Positions 1 to 6,911 of a stretch of DNA of 12,938 bases are shown here, in pieces; within the stretch, counting starts at the first letter, position 1, and the number at the start of each line of letters is the position of its first letter. Position numbers and translations under genes: made by a program. A model generated the notes under the pieces. It worked only from the letters and a program-made list of their open reading frames with translations, was not told the origin of the DNA and did not search any database. Source of the DNA: Capsulimonas sp. (GTDB taxonomy: Bacteria; Armatimonadota; Armatimonadia; Armatimonadales; Capsulimonadaceae); NCBI GenBank assembly GCA_025963815.1, contig JAOQAA010000012.1:1-12938 (forward strand), read 5' to 3'.

Positions 1-639
1 GGCTTGTCCCGAAGCCACCAGCAAACGGATGACCTCGGCGTGCGCTTCTTCGCGCAGCGGATCGGCGGACACCCCCCGCCGGGCGCAGTCGAGCGCCTTG
101 TCCCGATGACCGCTGAGCTCATAAAGCCCGGCCAGCTCGCGCAGAGCGCTCCAGTAGGCCTCCGCCAAACGGTCACGCTCGGTCAGCGCCCAGCTCTCGT
201 AAAACCCGGACAGCAGGGGCTGTCCATAGATCCTCACGGCCTCGCATAAAAGCTCCGTCTTTTGCTCGGCGCTCTTTTCCGGCCGCGCGGCGCTGCGCAG
301 CAGGCTTTCAAAGCGCCCCACATCACTCACGACGGCGTCGGGATTCACGCCGATGGAAGCGCGCCCCTGCGTGATCAGAATACTCCCCGCGATATCCCCG
401 GGCAGTTCCAACTGTCGGCGCAGCGAGGCGATGGCGGTGCGCAGGTTGGTCCGCGCCGCCTCCAGCTCGGCGTCCGGCCACAGCAGGTCCGCAAGCTCCT
501 CGCGTGAATGCAGCCGGGGAAACAGACACAGATACGCCATCAAGGCGGCGATGTTATGCGACCGAAACCGGTCCACCACCTCGGTTCCACGAGTCGCCCT
601 CAATCCCCCAAACAGCGTCACCGTCCACAAGCCCGTCAT
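1..639 (-). CDS. SARP/BTAD-type transcriptional activator, N-terminal part (runs off left edge)
   Basis: The minus-strand frame is open from an ATG at 639 to the window edge: 213 codons, no stop. Residues about 5-98 form an OmpR/PhoB-like winged helix (short beta start TVTLFGGLRA, then LHSREELADLLWPD and a recognition region ARTNLRTAIASLRRQLE). Residues about 105-213 form a bacterial transcriptional activator domain of TPR-like helices (FYESWALTERDRL, ending SADPLREEAHAEVIRLL). This order is the DNA-binding half of SARP/AfsR-type regulators; many continue into an AAA/NB-ARC ATPase and TPRs, but that part is outside the window. A GAGGAG ribosome-binding site stands just ahead of the start. The start overlaps the stop of the upstream gene as ATGA, so translation is probably coupled to it. 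The domain assignment is firm; the target genes are unknown. Confidence 0.88.
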   Translation of the reverse strand, partial: MTGLWTVTLFGGLRATRGTEVVDRFRSHNIAALMAYLCLFPRLHSREELADLLWPDAELEAARTNLRTAIASLRRQLELPGDIAGSILITQGRASIGVNPDAVVSDVGRFESLLRSAARPEKSAEQKTELLCEAVRIYGQPLLSGFYESWALTERDRLAEAYWSALRELAGLYELSGHRDKALDCARRGVSADPLREEAHAEVIRLLVASGQA

Positions 640-1727
640 TTCTTCTCCTCGAACACACCGAAATCATACGCGGCATCCAAGCTCGGCCGCCAATATCGCT
701 CCAGCGCTTCCTGAATTTTCGAAGCTTGATATTCGTTTTGCTCCGCGACATATTCTAGATAGTGGATAATCGCCAAACGCTCGCCATGCGTAAATCCAGC
801 CATTCTCTGAACGCCGTAATCGAACCAGTCTATTTCTTGATCATGAGCATCGGCTTTGTTTGCAAATGAAGTCAGCGCGTAAACAGGATCAATTTCATAC
901 CCTTCGTCTTCACCGATCAAATCTATCATCAGAAGCGCCGGCATAAAATATCGTAACCCTTCGTCGGTCAGAAACGATGTCGCGGAACTGTTCTCTTCGA
1001 GCAGTTGGGGCGAGATCGTTCGCCAGTCCACGCCACATAAATCCAAAGCGATTTCCGCCGCCTCGTCGCCCTGCGCTGATCCACTGAGATTGTGGTCGCC
1101 CGGATACGGGGCCTGGGCAAAGGCCGCTCGGATTTCGTCGGCCAGCGCGGCTCTTTTAGGATCGGCGGGAACAGGATATTCGAAATGCCGCATTTTCCAA
1201 TCGAACGCCGCAAAGTTGGACGCGTCTCGGCCCCCGGCCCGTCCCCAAAACAATCGCATCGCACGCGACGCGAGAAATGTCATATGGTCTGGTTTGTCCT
1301 CATTGAGAAACAGCCCTAAGAAGGCGGCAACGGCGTGGAATTGCCCGGGCGACAGCAATTTTCCAAGCGCCTCAAACTGAGCGTCGCCGCCGCTGTAATA
1401 AACGGCGTATGCGCTGAGATTTAGCCGGCCGTACACAACGCTGTGTACAAAACCTCGTTCGTGCATTCGGTCGAGCGCGGTTACGAGCAGCGCTGGAAGA
1501 TAATAGCGTGTTGCTTCCGGTGTCAGATAACAGAATGAAGCCCATCGCTGTTTGAGAAACTCGAAGGACAGTTCCTGCCAAGGCGTCCCGGCAAGCTCCG
1601 CGGCGATCCGAGCGGCTCCCGGCGCATCGCGTGGTCCCTGTTCGGTGACAAGACGCTTCTTCATTGGACGAACTACGCCCTCGAACGCCGCCAGTATTTG
1701 CTTTCGGACTGCTGCGATCTCGTTCAT
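636..1727 (-). CDS. Protein of two DUF6714-like modules, function unknown
   Basis: A 363-residue protein with no signal peptide or membrane segment, so probably cytoplasmic. It contains the same module twice. Module 1 (about 8-145) has ILAAFEGV, LAGTPWQELSFEFL, YLTPEATRYYLPALLVTAL and GQFHAVAAFLGLFL. Module 2 (about 197-345) has IRAAFAQAPYPGDHNL, LCGVDWRTISPQLL, FLTDEGLRYFMPALLMIDL and HGERLAIIHYLEYV. The YPGDHNL and LTxExxRYxxPALL motifs match what I know of the DUF6714 family, whose members usually hold one copy; the family has no known function. Module 1 lacks the YPGD motif and appears the more diverged copy. The gene is translationally coupled to the regulator at 1-639 and divergent from the sensor at 1888. 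Parts are poorer in G+C than its neighbours (25 of 60 bases at 841-900). The gene is certain; the family name is moderately so. Confidence 0.8.
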   Translation of the reverse strand: MNEIAAVRKQILAAFEGVVRPMKKRLVTEQGPRDAPGAARIAAELAGTPWQELSFEFLKQRWASFCYLTPEATRYYLPALLVTALDRMHERGFVHSVVYGRLNLSAYAVYYSGGDAQFEALGKLLSPGQFHAVAAFLGLFLNEDKPDHMTFLASRAMRLFWGRAGGRDASNFAAFDWKMRHFEYPVPADPKRAALADEIRAAFAQAPYPGDHNLSGSAQGDEAAEIALDLCGVDWRTISPQLLEENSSATSFLTDEGLRYFMPALLMIDLIGEDEGYEIDPVYALTSFANKADAHDQEIDWFDYGVQRMAGFTHGERLAIIHYLEYVAEQNEYQASKIQEALERYWRPSLDAAYDFGVFEEKK

Positions 1728-1887
1728 GAATGCCTCGCCTGCTGCTCTCCCTCTATTTTACAATAAAAGCTGCGCACTCATCACGCATCAGTCGTCAATT
1801 ACCAGGAAATACTGCAAACAGTAATGATTGTTTCGGTGTAAGCCGATAATTTTGCTAACCTTCAAGGACGTTGACGCGAGAGACTTC

Positions 1888-4800
1888 ATGCTGGATCGCC
1901 GTACAATTTGCGGGCTGCGAATTCCAATCGCAGCCCTTGCTCTTATTGCTTGTCTCACGGCGCCCCTGCACGCGGCTCCGTTTTCGCTCAAATCGAGCGT
2001 CAATACCATCTGGCGCACGTCGAACGGATTGCCGCAGGATAAAGTCAACGCGATCCTGCAAAGCCGAGACGGATATCTCTGGCTCGCCACTCAAGATGGA
2101 TTGGCGCGGTTCGACGGCGACCGTTTCACCACATTCGACACCCACAATACCCCCGGCCTCGCCACCAATGGAATCGAGCAATTGCTCGAAGATTCGGACG
2201 GCGTCCTGTGGGCCGCCGGCACCGGCGGCATCTCCCGACTTCGAAACGGCGCCGCCGTCAACGTCACCCCCGCGTCGGACATCGAAAGCGAAGTACGAGT
2301 CACCTGCCAGCTCGACGCGCGTGGGAGACTATGGGCGGAGGAAAGCGGCGCCTTCTACAGAAACGTAGACGGGAAGCTGAAGGAGGAGTTCAGCATCGCC
2401 AACTACGCCGGGCAAATCGTGGTGCGCCACTGGGCGGTCAGCCCGCAGGGATTGCTCTGGGTGGAACAGGACGACGGGGGCCTGCTGGAAATCCGCTCGG
2501 GCAAGATCGAGCACATCTCCGTACCCTCTGACGTATGGCGTGCGCACGCGATCCAATCCATGCAATGCGATGCGTCGGGCAAGCTTTGGGTCGGAACCGA
2601 CATCGGCGCGTACACGATCCATGGCTCGGCGCTGAAGCCGATCCCTGGACAGCCCAAGACACGCGCCCGTTCTACGATCAGAGTCGACGGGATGGGCGAC
2701 GTCTGGGCGCTGATCGGCGGCGCGCTCTACCAGTACCGAAATGGCCGCTTCACGGCAAACCCCGACTGGGTCGGGACCGTCCTCGGGGGCATCGATATCA
2801 ACGCCGACGGCGCCCTGATCTGCCGTTACGGCAAAAAACGCAGCGACGATCATCCGTATGACGGCATCGGCCTCAAGGTTAACAAGTCATTTGTGTGTAT
2901 CCGCAGGCCCGATGGACTGGCGGGTTACCCGATCTGCGCGGTTCGCGACTCGCAGGGCGGCGTGTGGGTAGGAACGGACGACGGCCTCGACGGACTGCGC
3001 GACGGTAACTGCCGCACGTTCACCACGCGGGAAGGATTGCCCAGCGCTCCGATCGAGTGCCTGTTCGCCGATGCCGGGAACCGCCTCTGGGCCTCCGCAG
3101 GCGCCGCAGGCCTCTACAAAAACATGGGACCGGTCCTCGGGCCATTCAAACGCATCGGAGGTCCTTCGACACAGATCACATCGCTTTGCCAGACCTCCAA
3201 CGGAGCCATATTAGGCTTATGGAAGGGGCGTGTCCGGCAGCTGATCGGCGACAAGACCGTGGATGTCGGAGACAAGTACGGCAACGCGCTGGTTGGCTCC
3301 GCCGGCGCCATCGCCGTCGGCTCAAACGACGACATCTGGGTCATGGGCGACCATGAGTTCGTCCGCACACGCGCCGGTCGCAGCATGGTGGTCCCAGTTT
3401 CTACAGCCGGGAATCCGATCTTCGCCGCAATTGTCGACCGCGCGGGCCGGCTCTGGGCGAGCGGTAAAAACAATCTCTACTGCGTGGAGCACGACCGTGT
3501 GCAGACCTTCAGCAGCACGGAGGGCGTGCCGAACATTCCCATCGTGGCGATGTACGCCGATACCGACGGAGTGATGTGGTTCGGGCACAAGGGCGGCGGA
3601 CTGACGCGCTGCAAGAACGGCGTATTCCGAACGATCAGCATGCGGGAGGGACTTTATTCCGACGGGGTCTACCAGATCCTGGAGGACGACCGGCGCAACT
3701 TGTGGATCGGCAGTTCACGCGGCATTTTTCGCATGAGCCTGGATGAACTCGACGAGCGTATGGACCGAGGACACGGCCCCGTGCGCTGCTTTCCATTCGG
3801 CGCGTCGGACGGCGCGTCCGGCGGCCAGGCTTATACCGGCCGGGCCATGTCCGCGGCGCGGCTGCGCTATGCGGACCTCTGGTTCTCCGGAATGCAGGGA
3901 GTCGTGTATATCGATTCGGGAAATATGGACACGCAGCCCTCGCCAGTGCTGATCGAACAGATCTCGATCAACGGCCGCAGTTACGCGAACACGTCACGCA
4001 TTCAGGCGCCTCCCGGCGACGGCGACGCTCAGCTGCGCTTCACCGCGCTGGATTACCGGCACACCGCCCATCTGCACTTCCAATACAAATTGGAAGGCTT
4101 CGACAAAGACTGGCGGGAGACCGAAGGGACACGAACGGCGACCTACACGAACCTGCCGCCAGGGCGTTATCGCTTCCAGGTGCGCTGCGCCAATACGGAC
4201 AGCCAGTGGACCGCCGGCGCCGATGTCTCACTGGTCCTGCTGCCCCATTACTATCAGACTTGGTGGTTCAAGACTTTGCTCGTTCTGGCGGGAGCGGTGG
4301 TGCTGCTGGGCCTGGTATTCATCCCGATCCTGAGGAGGCGCAACTCACTGCTCCACCGGATGCAGGACCGGCTGGAAGCGCAAAACGAAGAGCTCATCGC
4401 CAGCCAAAGCGAGATTCAGGACAGCAGGGAAATGCTGGAAGCGCAGAATGAAGAGCTGATCGCCGGACAGCGCGAGCTGATGGTCAGCCAGTACGCGCTG
4501 GAGCACGCGAACAAACGCCTGCACGCTCTGGCGACGACCGACGGCTTGACGGGAATCACCAATCATCGGATGTTCCAGGAAACACTGCATGGCGAATGGA
4601 GCCCGTATTCCAGCGGCTGTCCGCAAGTGTCCCTGCTGCTGATCGATGTCGATCACTTCAAATCGTATAACGACACGTATGGGCATCCATCCGGCGATGT
4701 CGTGCTGATTGAAGTCGCCCGGCTTCTGCGCGAAAACGCGCGGGACACCGACACCGTGGCCCGGTACGGCGGCGAGGAGTTTGTCGTGATCCTGCGCAAT

Positions 4801-5043
4801 ACGGACGAGCACGAAGCACGTGTCGTGGGCGAACGGTTCCGTCAGGCCATTTCGGGCGCGGAGTGGCCAAAGCGTCCCATCACGGTGAGTATCGGCGCGG
4901 CGACGATCTGCGAGCGCGCCGCAACTCCGGAAGCCCTGATAGAATCGGCTGACGCCGCGCTCTACTGCTCCAAGAATCTGGGACGCGACCGGCTCACCCA
5001 TATGTTCGACAGCAACGGGCAAGCGTACGACAGAGCGGCATAG
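1888..5043 (+). CDS. Exported beta-propeller (Reg_prop) / Y_Y_Y sensor with C-terminal GGDEF diguanylate cyclase
   Basis: A 1051-residue one-protein signalling device. Residues 1-30 are a signal peptide (basic MLDRRT, hydrophobic core, cleavage near LHAA). Residues about 35-680 are repeats of the two-component-regulator propeller type (for example GYLWLATQDGLARFDGDRFTTF). A Y_Y_Y domain follows (about 716-775, FQYKLEGFDKDWRETEG, then YTNLPPGRYRFQVR), then one membrane helix (about 795-817), a coiled coil (about 820-880) and a GGDEF domain (about 884-1041). The GGEEF signature is at 961-965, and RDTD lies exactly five residues before it, so both the active site and the product-inhibition I-site look intact. 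The expected role is making c-di-GMP when a periplasmic ligand, often a glycan in such propellers, is sensed. No histidine-kinase or receiver domain is present. The ATG at 1888 is preferred over an in-frame TTG at 1828 because it begins the signal peptide. The ligand is unknown. Confidence 0.92.
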   Translation: MLDRRTICGLRIPIAALALIACLTAPLHAAPFSLKSSVNTIWRTSNGLPQDKVNAILQSRDGYLWLATQDGLARFDGDRFTTFDTHNTPGLATNGIEQLLEDSDGVLWAAGTGGISRLRNGAAVNVTPASDIESEVRVTCQLDARGRLWAEESGAFYRNVDGKLKEEFSIANYAGQIVVRHWAVSPQGLLWVEQDDGGLLEIRSGKIEHISVPSDVWRAHAIQSMQCDASGKLWVGTDIGAYTIHGSALKPIPGQPKTRARSTIRVDGMGDVWALIGGALYQYRNGRFTANPDWVGTVLGGIDINADGALICRYGKKRSDDHPYDGIGLKVNKSFVCIRRPDGLAGYPICAVRDSQGGVWVGTDDGLDGLRDGNCRTFTTREGLPSAPIECLFADAGNRLWASAGAAGLYKNMGPVLGPFKRIGGPSTQITSLCQTSNGAILGLWKGRVRQLIGDKTVDVGDKYGNALVGSAGAIAVGSNDDIWVMGDHEFVRTRAGRSMVVPVSTAGNPIFAAIVDRAGRLWASGKNNLYCVEHDRVQTFSSTEGVPNIPIVAMYADTDGVMWFGHKGGGLTRCKNGVFRTISMREGLYSDGVYQILEDDRRNLWIGSSRGIFRMSLDELDERMDRGHGPVRCFPFGASDGASGGQAYTGRAMSAARLRYADLWFSGMQGVVYIDSGNMDTQPSPVLIEQISINGRSYANTSRIQAPPGDGDAQLRFTALDYRHTAHLHFQYKLEGFDKDWRETEGTRTATYTNLPPGRYRFQVRCANTDSQWTAGADVSLVLLPHYYQTWWFKTLLVLAGAVVLLGLVFIPILRRRNSLLHRMQDRLEAQNEELIASQSEIQDSREMLEAQNEELIAGQRELMVSQYALEHANKRLHALATTDGLTGITNHRMFQETLHGEWSPYSSGCPQVSLLLIDVDHFKSYNDTYGHPSGDVVLIEVARLLRENARDTDTVARYGGEEFVVILRNTDEHEARVVGERFRQAISGAEWPKRPITVSIGAATICERAATPEALIESADAALYCSKNLGRDRLTHMFDSNGQAYDRAA
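4372..4464 (+). repeat. 63-base in-frame duplication in the coiled coil of the GGDEF protein
   Basis: The segment encoding LEAQNEELIA occurs at 4372-4401 and again at 4435-4464, exactly 63 bases (21 residues, three heptads) apart, with only synonymous differences between the copies. It lies between the membrane helix and the GGDEF domain, so it lengthens the dimeric signalling helix by whole heptads without changing its register. Confidence 0.85.
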
Positions 5044-5046
5044 CGA

Positions 5047-6288
5047 TTACAATACGATATGCGCCAGGAGATAAGGCTTCGGTTTGACGTCGCCGTGAAA
5101 CAGCGGAAACTCCAATCCTAACGAAAGCGTCTGGTTCAAACGCGCCGACAATCCCGCCGAAAGGCCATGCAGTGTCAGCTGGCCGTCCACCGAGTACCGT
5201 CCCGCCCGGTCAAAATTGATGACCTGATAGGCGGCTGCGGGACTGAGTCCTTCGTGACCGCCGAGCAGCACTCCGAGCTTGATCGTTTTGGATGGCAGCG
5301 TATCCGGCGGATGATACGCCGCCTGCTCGCCAAAGAACCGGGCGCGCAGAAATCGGGTCGCCAGGTTCCCAGCGGGCTTCGCGCTCAGGCTCGCTCCGTA
5401 ATGTCCCGAGTTGAGCCACACGATCTTCGTATCCCCAAGCGCCTGGGAAAGCGCCCTCGCGCCCTGAGGCAAAATCACAAGGTCGTACCGACCGTCGATC
5501 ATCAAGGCGTTAGAGGGATCGATCGGGCGCGGCCAATGACCGGCGTCGAACGGCGTCATGGCGCGCAAATACGCGGGATAGTCGTAGCCGTCCCGTAAAA
5601 TCCGCCCTCGATATTTCCGCGTCAGCAAACCGACCCAAAAACCCCGCGCAAAATCGGCGCCGCCCACCAGAGTCACCGTCGCCTGCACGCGCGGGTCCAC
5701 CTTCGTCACCAAACCGCTCAGCACGCCCCCCAGACTGATCCCGCCGACACCCAGCCGCTTGGGATCGATGTCCGGCCGCCGCGACAGATAATCCAGCCCA
5801 CGCCGCGCATCAAGCACCGCCTGACGAAGCGCGCCCACCATCTCCGGCAGGTTCCCGCTCAGGATCGCCGGATCGTCCCCTTTCGGGTTGTGAGCCCTCC
5901 GGTTCAGACTATACGGCTCCACCATCACCAGCGCCGCCACATTGGCCCGCGCGGCGGCGCCCGCCAGCCCAAAGCCCGCACGTGTCGACCGAGGGTTCCA
6001 CTCATGCAGCACCACCATCGCGGGATGCGGCCCCGCCCCCGCCGGCAGGAACAGATAGGCGGTGACAGTGTTGTTCTCGGCGTAGGGGGTGACGACGGGG
6101 CTGGGATAGGTAATGCGTGTGACGGTCGCCCCGTCCTGCATCCCCATCGGCGTCTCGGTCACATCGAAACGCGCCTGCGCGTCATAATCGAAATACGCTG
6201 CGTCTTCAGACGCAGGCGTCTGCGCATGGACGGCGGACAGAGAAGAAAAGAGGCAAACAGCCGCGAACATAACGCCGCCGCAAGACAA
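5047..6288 (-). CDS. Exported alpha/beta hydrolase (dienelactone-hydrolase-like) with beta-rich C-terminal tail
   Basis: The frame encodes an alpha/beta hydrolase. Counting from a TTG at 6288 (413 residues), an export signal ends near AVHA-Q (residues 7-22). The early strand and oxyanion region is MVVLHEW (91-97), the nucleophile elbow is GISLG (183-187, Ser185), the likely acid is Asp269 in DGRYD, and the likely His is 296 in NSGHYG. This supports an esterase or peptidase-like hydrolase acting outside the cytoplasm; the substrate is unknown. Residues about 335-413 are extra to the fold and look like alternating beta strands. The start is uncertain. A GGGAGG ribosome-binding site at 6309-6314 points to an ATC codon at 6300, whose frame would add IRNL and give the signal peptide a basic residue. 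TTG at 6288 and ATG at 6270 are the conventional choices. The stop codon lies 3 bases from that of the convergent GGDEF gene. Confidence 0.85.
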   Translation of the reverse strand: MSCGGVMFAAVCLFSSLSAVHAQTPASEDAAYFDYDAQARFDVTETPMGMQDGATVTRITYPSPVVTPYAENNTVTAYLFLPAGAGPHPAMVVLHEWNPRSTRAGFGLAGAAARANVAALVMVEPYSLNRRAHNPKGDDPAILSGNLPEMVGALRQAVLDARRGLDYLSRRPDIDPKRLGVGGISLGGVLSGLVTKVDPRVQATVTLVGGADFARGFWVGLLTRKYRGRILRDGYDYPAYLRAMTPFDAGHWPRPIDPSNALMIDGRYDLVILPQGARALSQALGDTKIVWLNSGHYGASLSAKPAGNLATRFLRARFFGEQAAYHPPDTLPSKTIKLGVLLGGHEGLSPAAAYQVINFDRAGRYSVDGQLTLHGLSAGLSARLNQTLSLGLEFPLFHGDVKPKPYLLAHIVL

Positions 6289-6308
6289 TAAATTTCTGAT
6301 GGATCGAT

Positions 6309-6314
6309 CCTCCC
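6309..6314 (-). promoter_or_regulatory. Ribosome-binding site that points to a non-standard ATC start
   Basis: Read on the minus strand, GGGAGG at 6314-6309 is followed after 8 bases by ATC at 6300-6298, in frame with the hydrolase. The first conventional start (TTG at 6288) would lie 20 bases downstream, beyond normal spacing. This is either a rare ATC initiation codon or an ATG changed by mutation or sequence error. Confidence 0.5.
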
Positions 6315-6432
6315 GAATCGAGCGTGCATCTTCTCGCCACGCTCGTCCGCTTTCGTTCTACCCAATTCTCCTGTCATGCGATCTGCCGGCGAAAATTATC
6401 ACGAATTATTTTTGCGCGAGCGCCTAAAAGCG

Positions 6433-6460
6433 TTGAAATCGGGGAAAGCTGTGGTAATAT
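6433..6460 (+). promoter_or_regulatory. Sigma-70-like promoter overlapping the first operator
   Basis: TTGAAA at 6433-6438 and TAATAT at 6455-6460 are separated by 16 bases. The last base of the -10 element is the first base of the palindromic operator at 6460-6475, so a bound repressor would cover the start of transcription. It should drive the small gene at 6600 and perhaps the secreted repeat gene after it. Confidence 0.6.
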
Positions 6461-6475
6461 ACGAATCAGTTCGTA
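6460..6475 (+). promoter_or_regulatory. Operator 1, perfect palindrome TACGAA-N4-TTCGTA
   Basis: TACGAATCAGTTCGTA has perfect 6-base arms. It is repeated almost exactly at 6569-6584, and an imperfect copy abuts it at 6474-6489. Repeated dyads at a promoter are typical of a dimeric repressor. The BlaI-like product of the gene just downstream, or a fuller paralogue elsewhere, is the obvious candidate, but that is inference. Confidence 0.7.
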
Positions 6476-6489
6476 CTAATTCATTCGTA
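6474..6489 (+). promoter_or_regulatory. Operator 2, imperfect copy TACTAA-N4-TTCGTA
   Basis: TACTAATTCATTCGTA has the same layout as operators 1 and 3, with one arm mismatch, and overlaps operator 1 by 2 bases (centres 14 bases apart). Extended to 6473-6490, the arms read GTACTAAT and ATTCGTAC. Two dimers could sit side by side here. Confidence 0.55.
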
Positions 6490-6521
6490 CGATTTCAAGT
6501 GTAGGCCAATTGGCTCTGTAT

Positions 6522-6546
6522 TTTGACATGCGCTTAAAATGTCAAA
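6522..6546. repeat. Inverted repeat TTTGACAT-N9-ATGTCAAA
   Basis: Perfect 8-base arms at 6522-6529 and 6539-6546 lie between operators 2 and 3. The sequence differs from the TACGAA operators, so it may bind another regulator. The arms contain TTGACA on both strands and could be -35 elements, but I find no well-spaced -10 hexamer on either strand. Confidence 0.5.
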
Positions 6547-6568
6547 CGGTGCATAAACGCAGCAAAAA

Positions 6569-6584
6569 TACGAATCAATTCGTA
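6569..6584 (+). promoter_or_regulatory. Operator 3, perfect palindrome TACGAA-N4-TTCGTA, beside the ribosome-binding site
   Basis: TACGAATCAATTCGTA differs from operator 1 at one spacer base. It ends 2 bases before the AAAGGAGG ribosome-binding site, so occupancy would also block a transcript already started at the upstream promoter. An overlapping TTCGTACGAA at 6579-6588 adds a further half-site. Confidence 0.65.
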
Positions 6585-6586
6585 CG

Positions 6587-6594
6587 AAAGGAGG
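6587..6594 (+). promoter_or_regulatory. Strong ribosome-binding site AAAGGAGG setting a TTG start
   Basis: AAAGGAGG ends 5 bases before TTG at 6600-6602. This decides the start of the small BlaI-like gene and argues that it is translated, although the frame is also open further upstream from a TTG at 6510. Confidence 0.75.
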
Positions 6595-6599
6595 TTAAC

Positions 6600-6779
6600 T
6601 TGCGAAATCGACTGGCCTCTCGGAAGCGATCCTGTCTCGTGATGGCGGAAGCTTTGCTGCGGCAATTCTTCGGCGCCGAGCAGCCGCTGGCGCTGCGTGC
6701 GCTGCAAGCCACTCCGGCGACGCCCGAAGAGCGAGCGGAGATTCGCCGGCTCCTGGACATCGCCGAAACGACACCATAA
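6600..6779 (+). CDS. Small 59-residue protein resembling the C-terminal dimerisation end of BlaI/CopY repressors
   Basis: A TTG start with an excellent ribosome-binding site opens a 59-residue frame. Residues about 16-57 (MAEALLRQFFGAEQPLALRAL, then PATPEERAEIRRLLDIAE) resemble the two-helix dimerisation tail of BlaI/MecI/CopY repressors, where an FFGG-like turn is followed by a PEELxELRxLL helix. The winged-helix DNA-binding domain that normally precedes this (about 75 residues) is absent; only a basic stretch, MRNRLASRKR, is left. It is either the remnant of a deleted repressor gene or a working micro-protein that pairs with a full repressor and modulates it. The cluster of palindromic operators immediately upstream supports a history in BlaI-type autoregulation. 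Similarity was judged by eye on a short segment, so the family call is tentative. Confidence 0.55.
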   Translation: MRNRLASRKRSCLVMAEALLRQFFGAEQPLALRALQATPATPEERAEIRRLLDIAETTP

Positions 6780-6911
6780 CGTCCAACGATTTCACCTCAA
6801 TTTGCATGGCGGCCTCGCAAACCTCAATGCAAATACGCAATCGTTCTCTCATTCTTGGAAGAGCGCGTATCTCTCACGCAAATGGCTATTCAGCCAAAGG
6901 AGACCATGGAA
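6780..6911 (+). other. Intergenic gap between the mini gene and the secreted repeat protein
   Basis: It holds a perfect inverted repeat, ATTTGCAT at 6800-6807 and ATGCAAAT at 6827-6834, inside two copies of the octamer acctcaat. No terminator is seen, so read-through from the promoter at 6433 into the next gene is possible. AAAGGAG at 6896-6902 is the ribosome-binding site of the next gene. Confidence 0.45.

Noticed and set aside
1828..1887. N-terminal extension of the propeller/GGDEF protein from a TTG
   Set aside because: The ATG at 1888 begins a complete signal peptide; the 20 extra residues would bury it and have no ribosome-binding site.
4345..5022. Minus-strand open frame (225 codons) opposite the GGDEF domain
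   Set aside because: Antisense to conserved GGDEF codons; no protein-like features.
1888..5043. Calling the large sensor a hybrid two-component histidine kinase
   Set aside because: The propeller and Y_Y_Y domains suggest it, but no HisKA, HATPase or receiver motifs follow; the C-terminus is a GGDEF domain.
6510..6599. Upstream extension of the mini BlaI-like gene to a TTG at 6510
   Set aside because: It would translate through operator 3 and the AAAGGAGG site; TTG at 6600 is perfectly spaced from that site.
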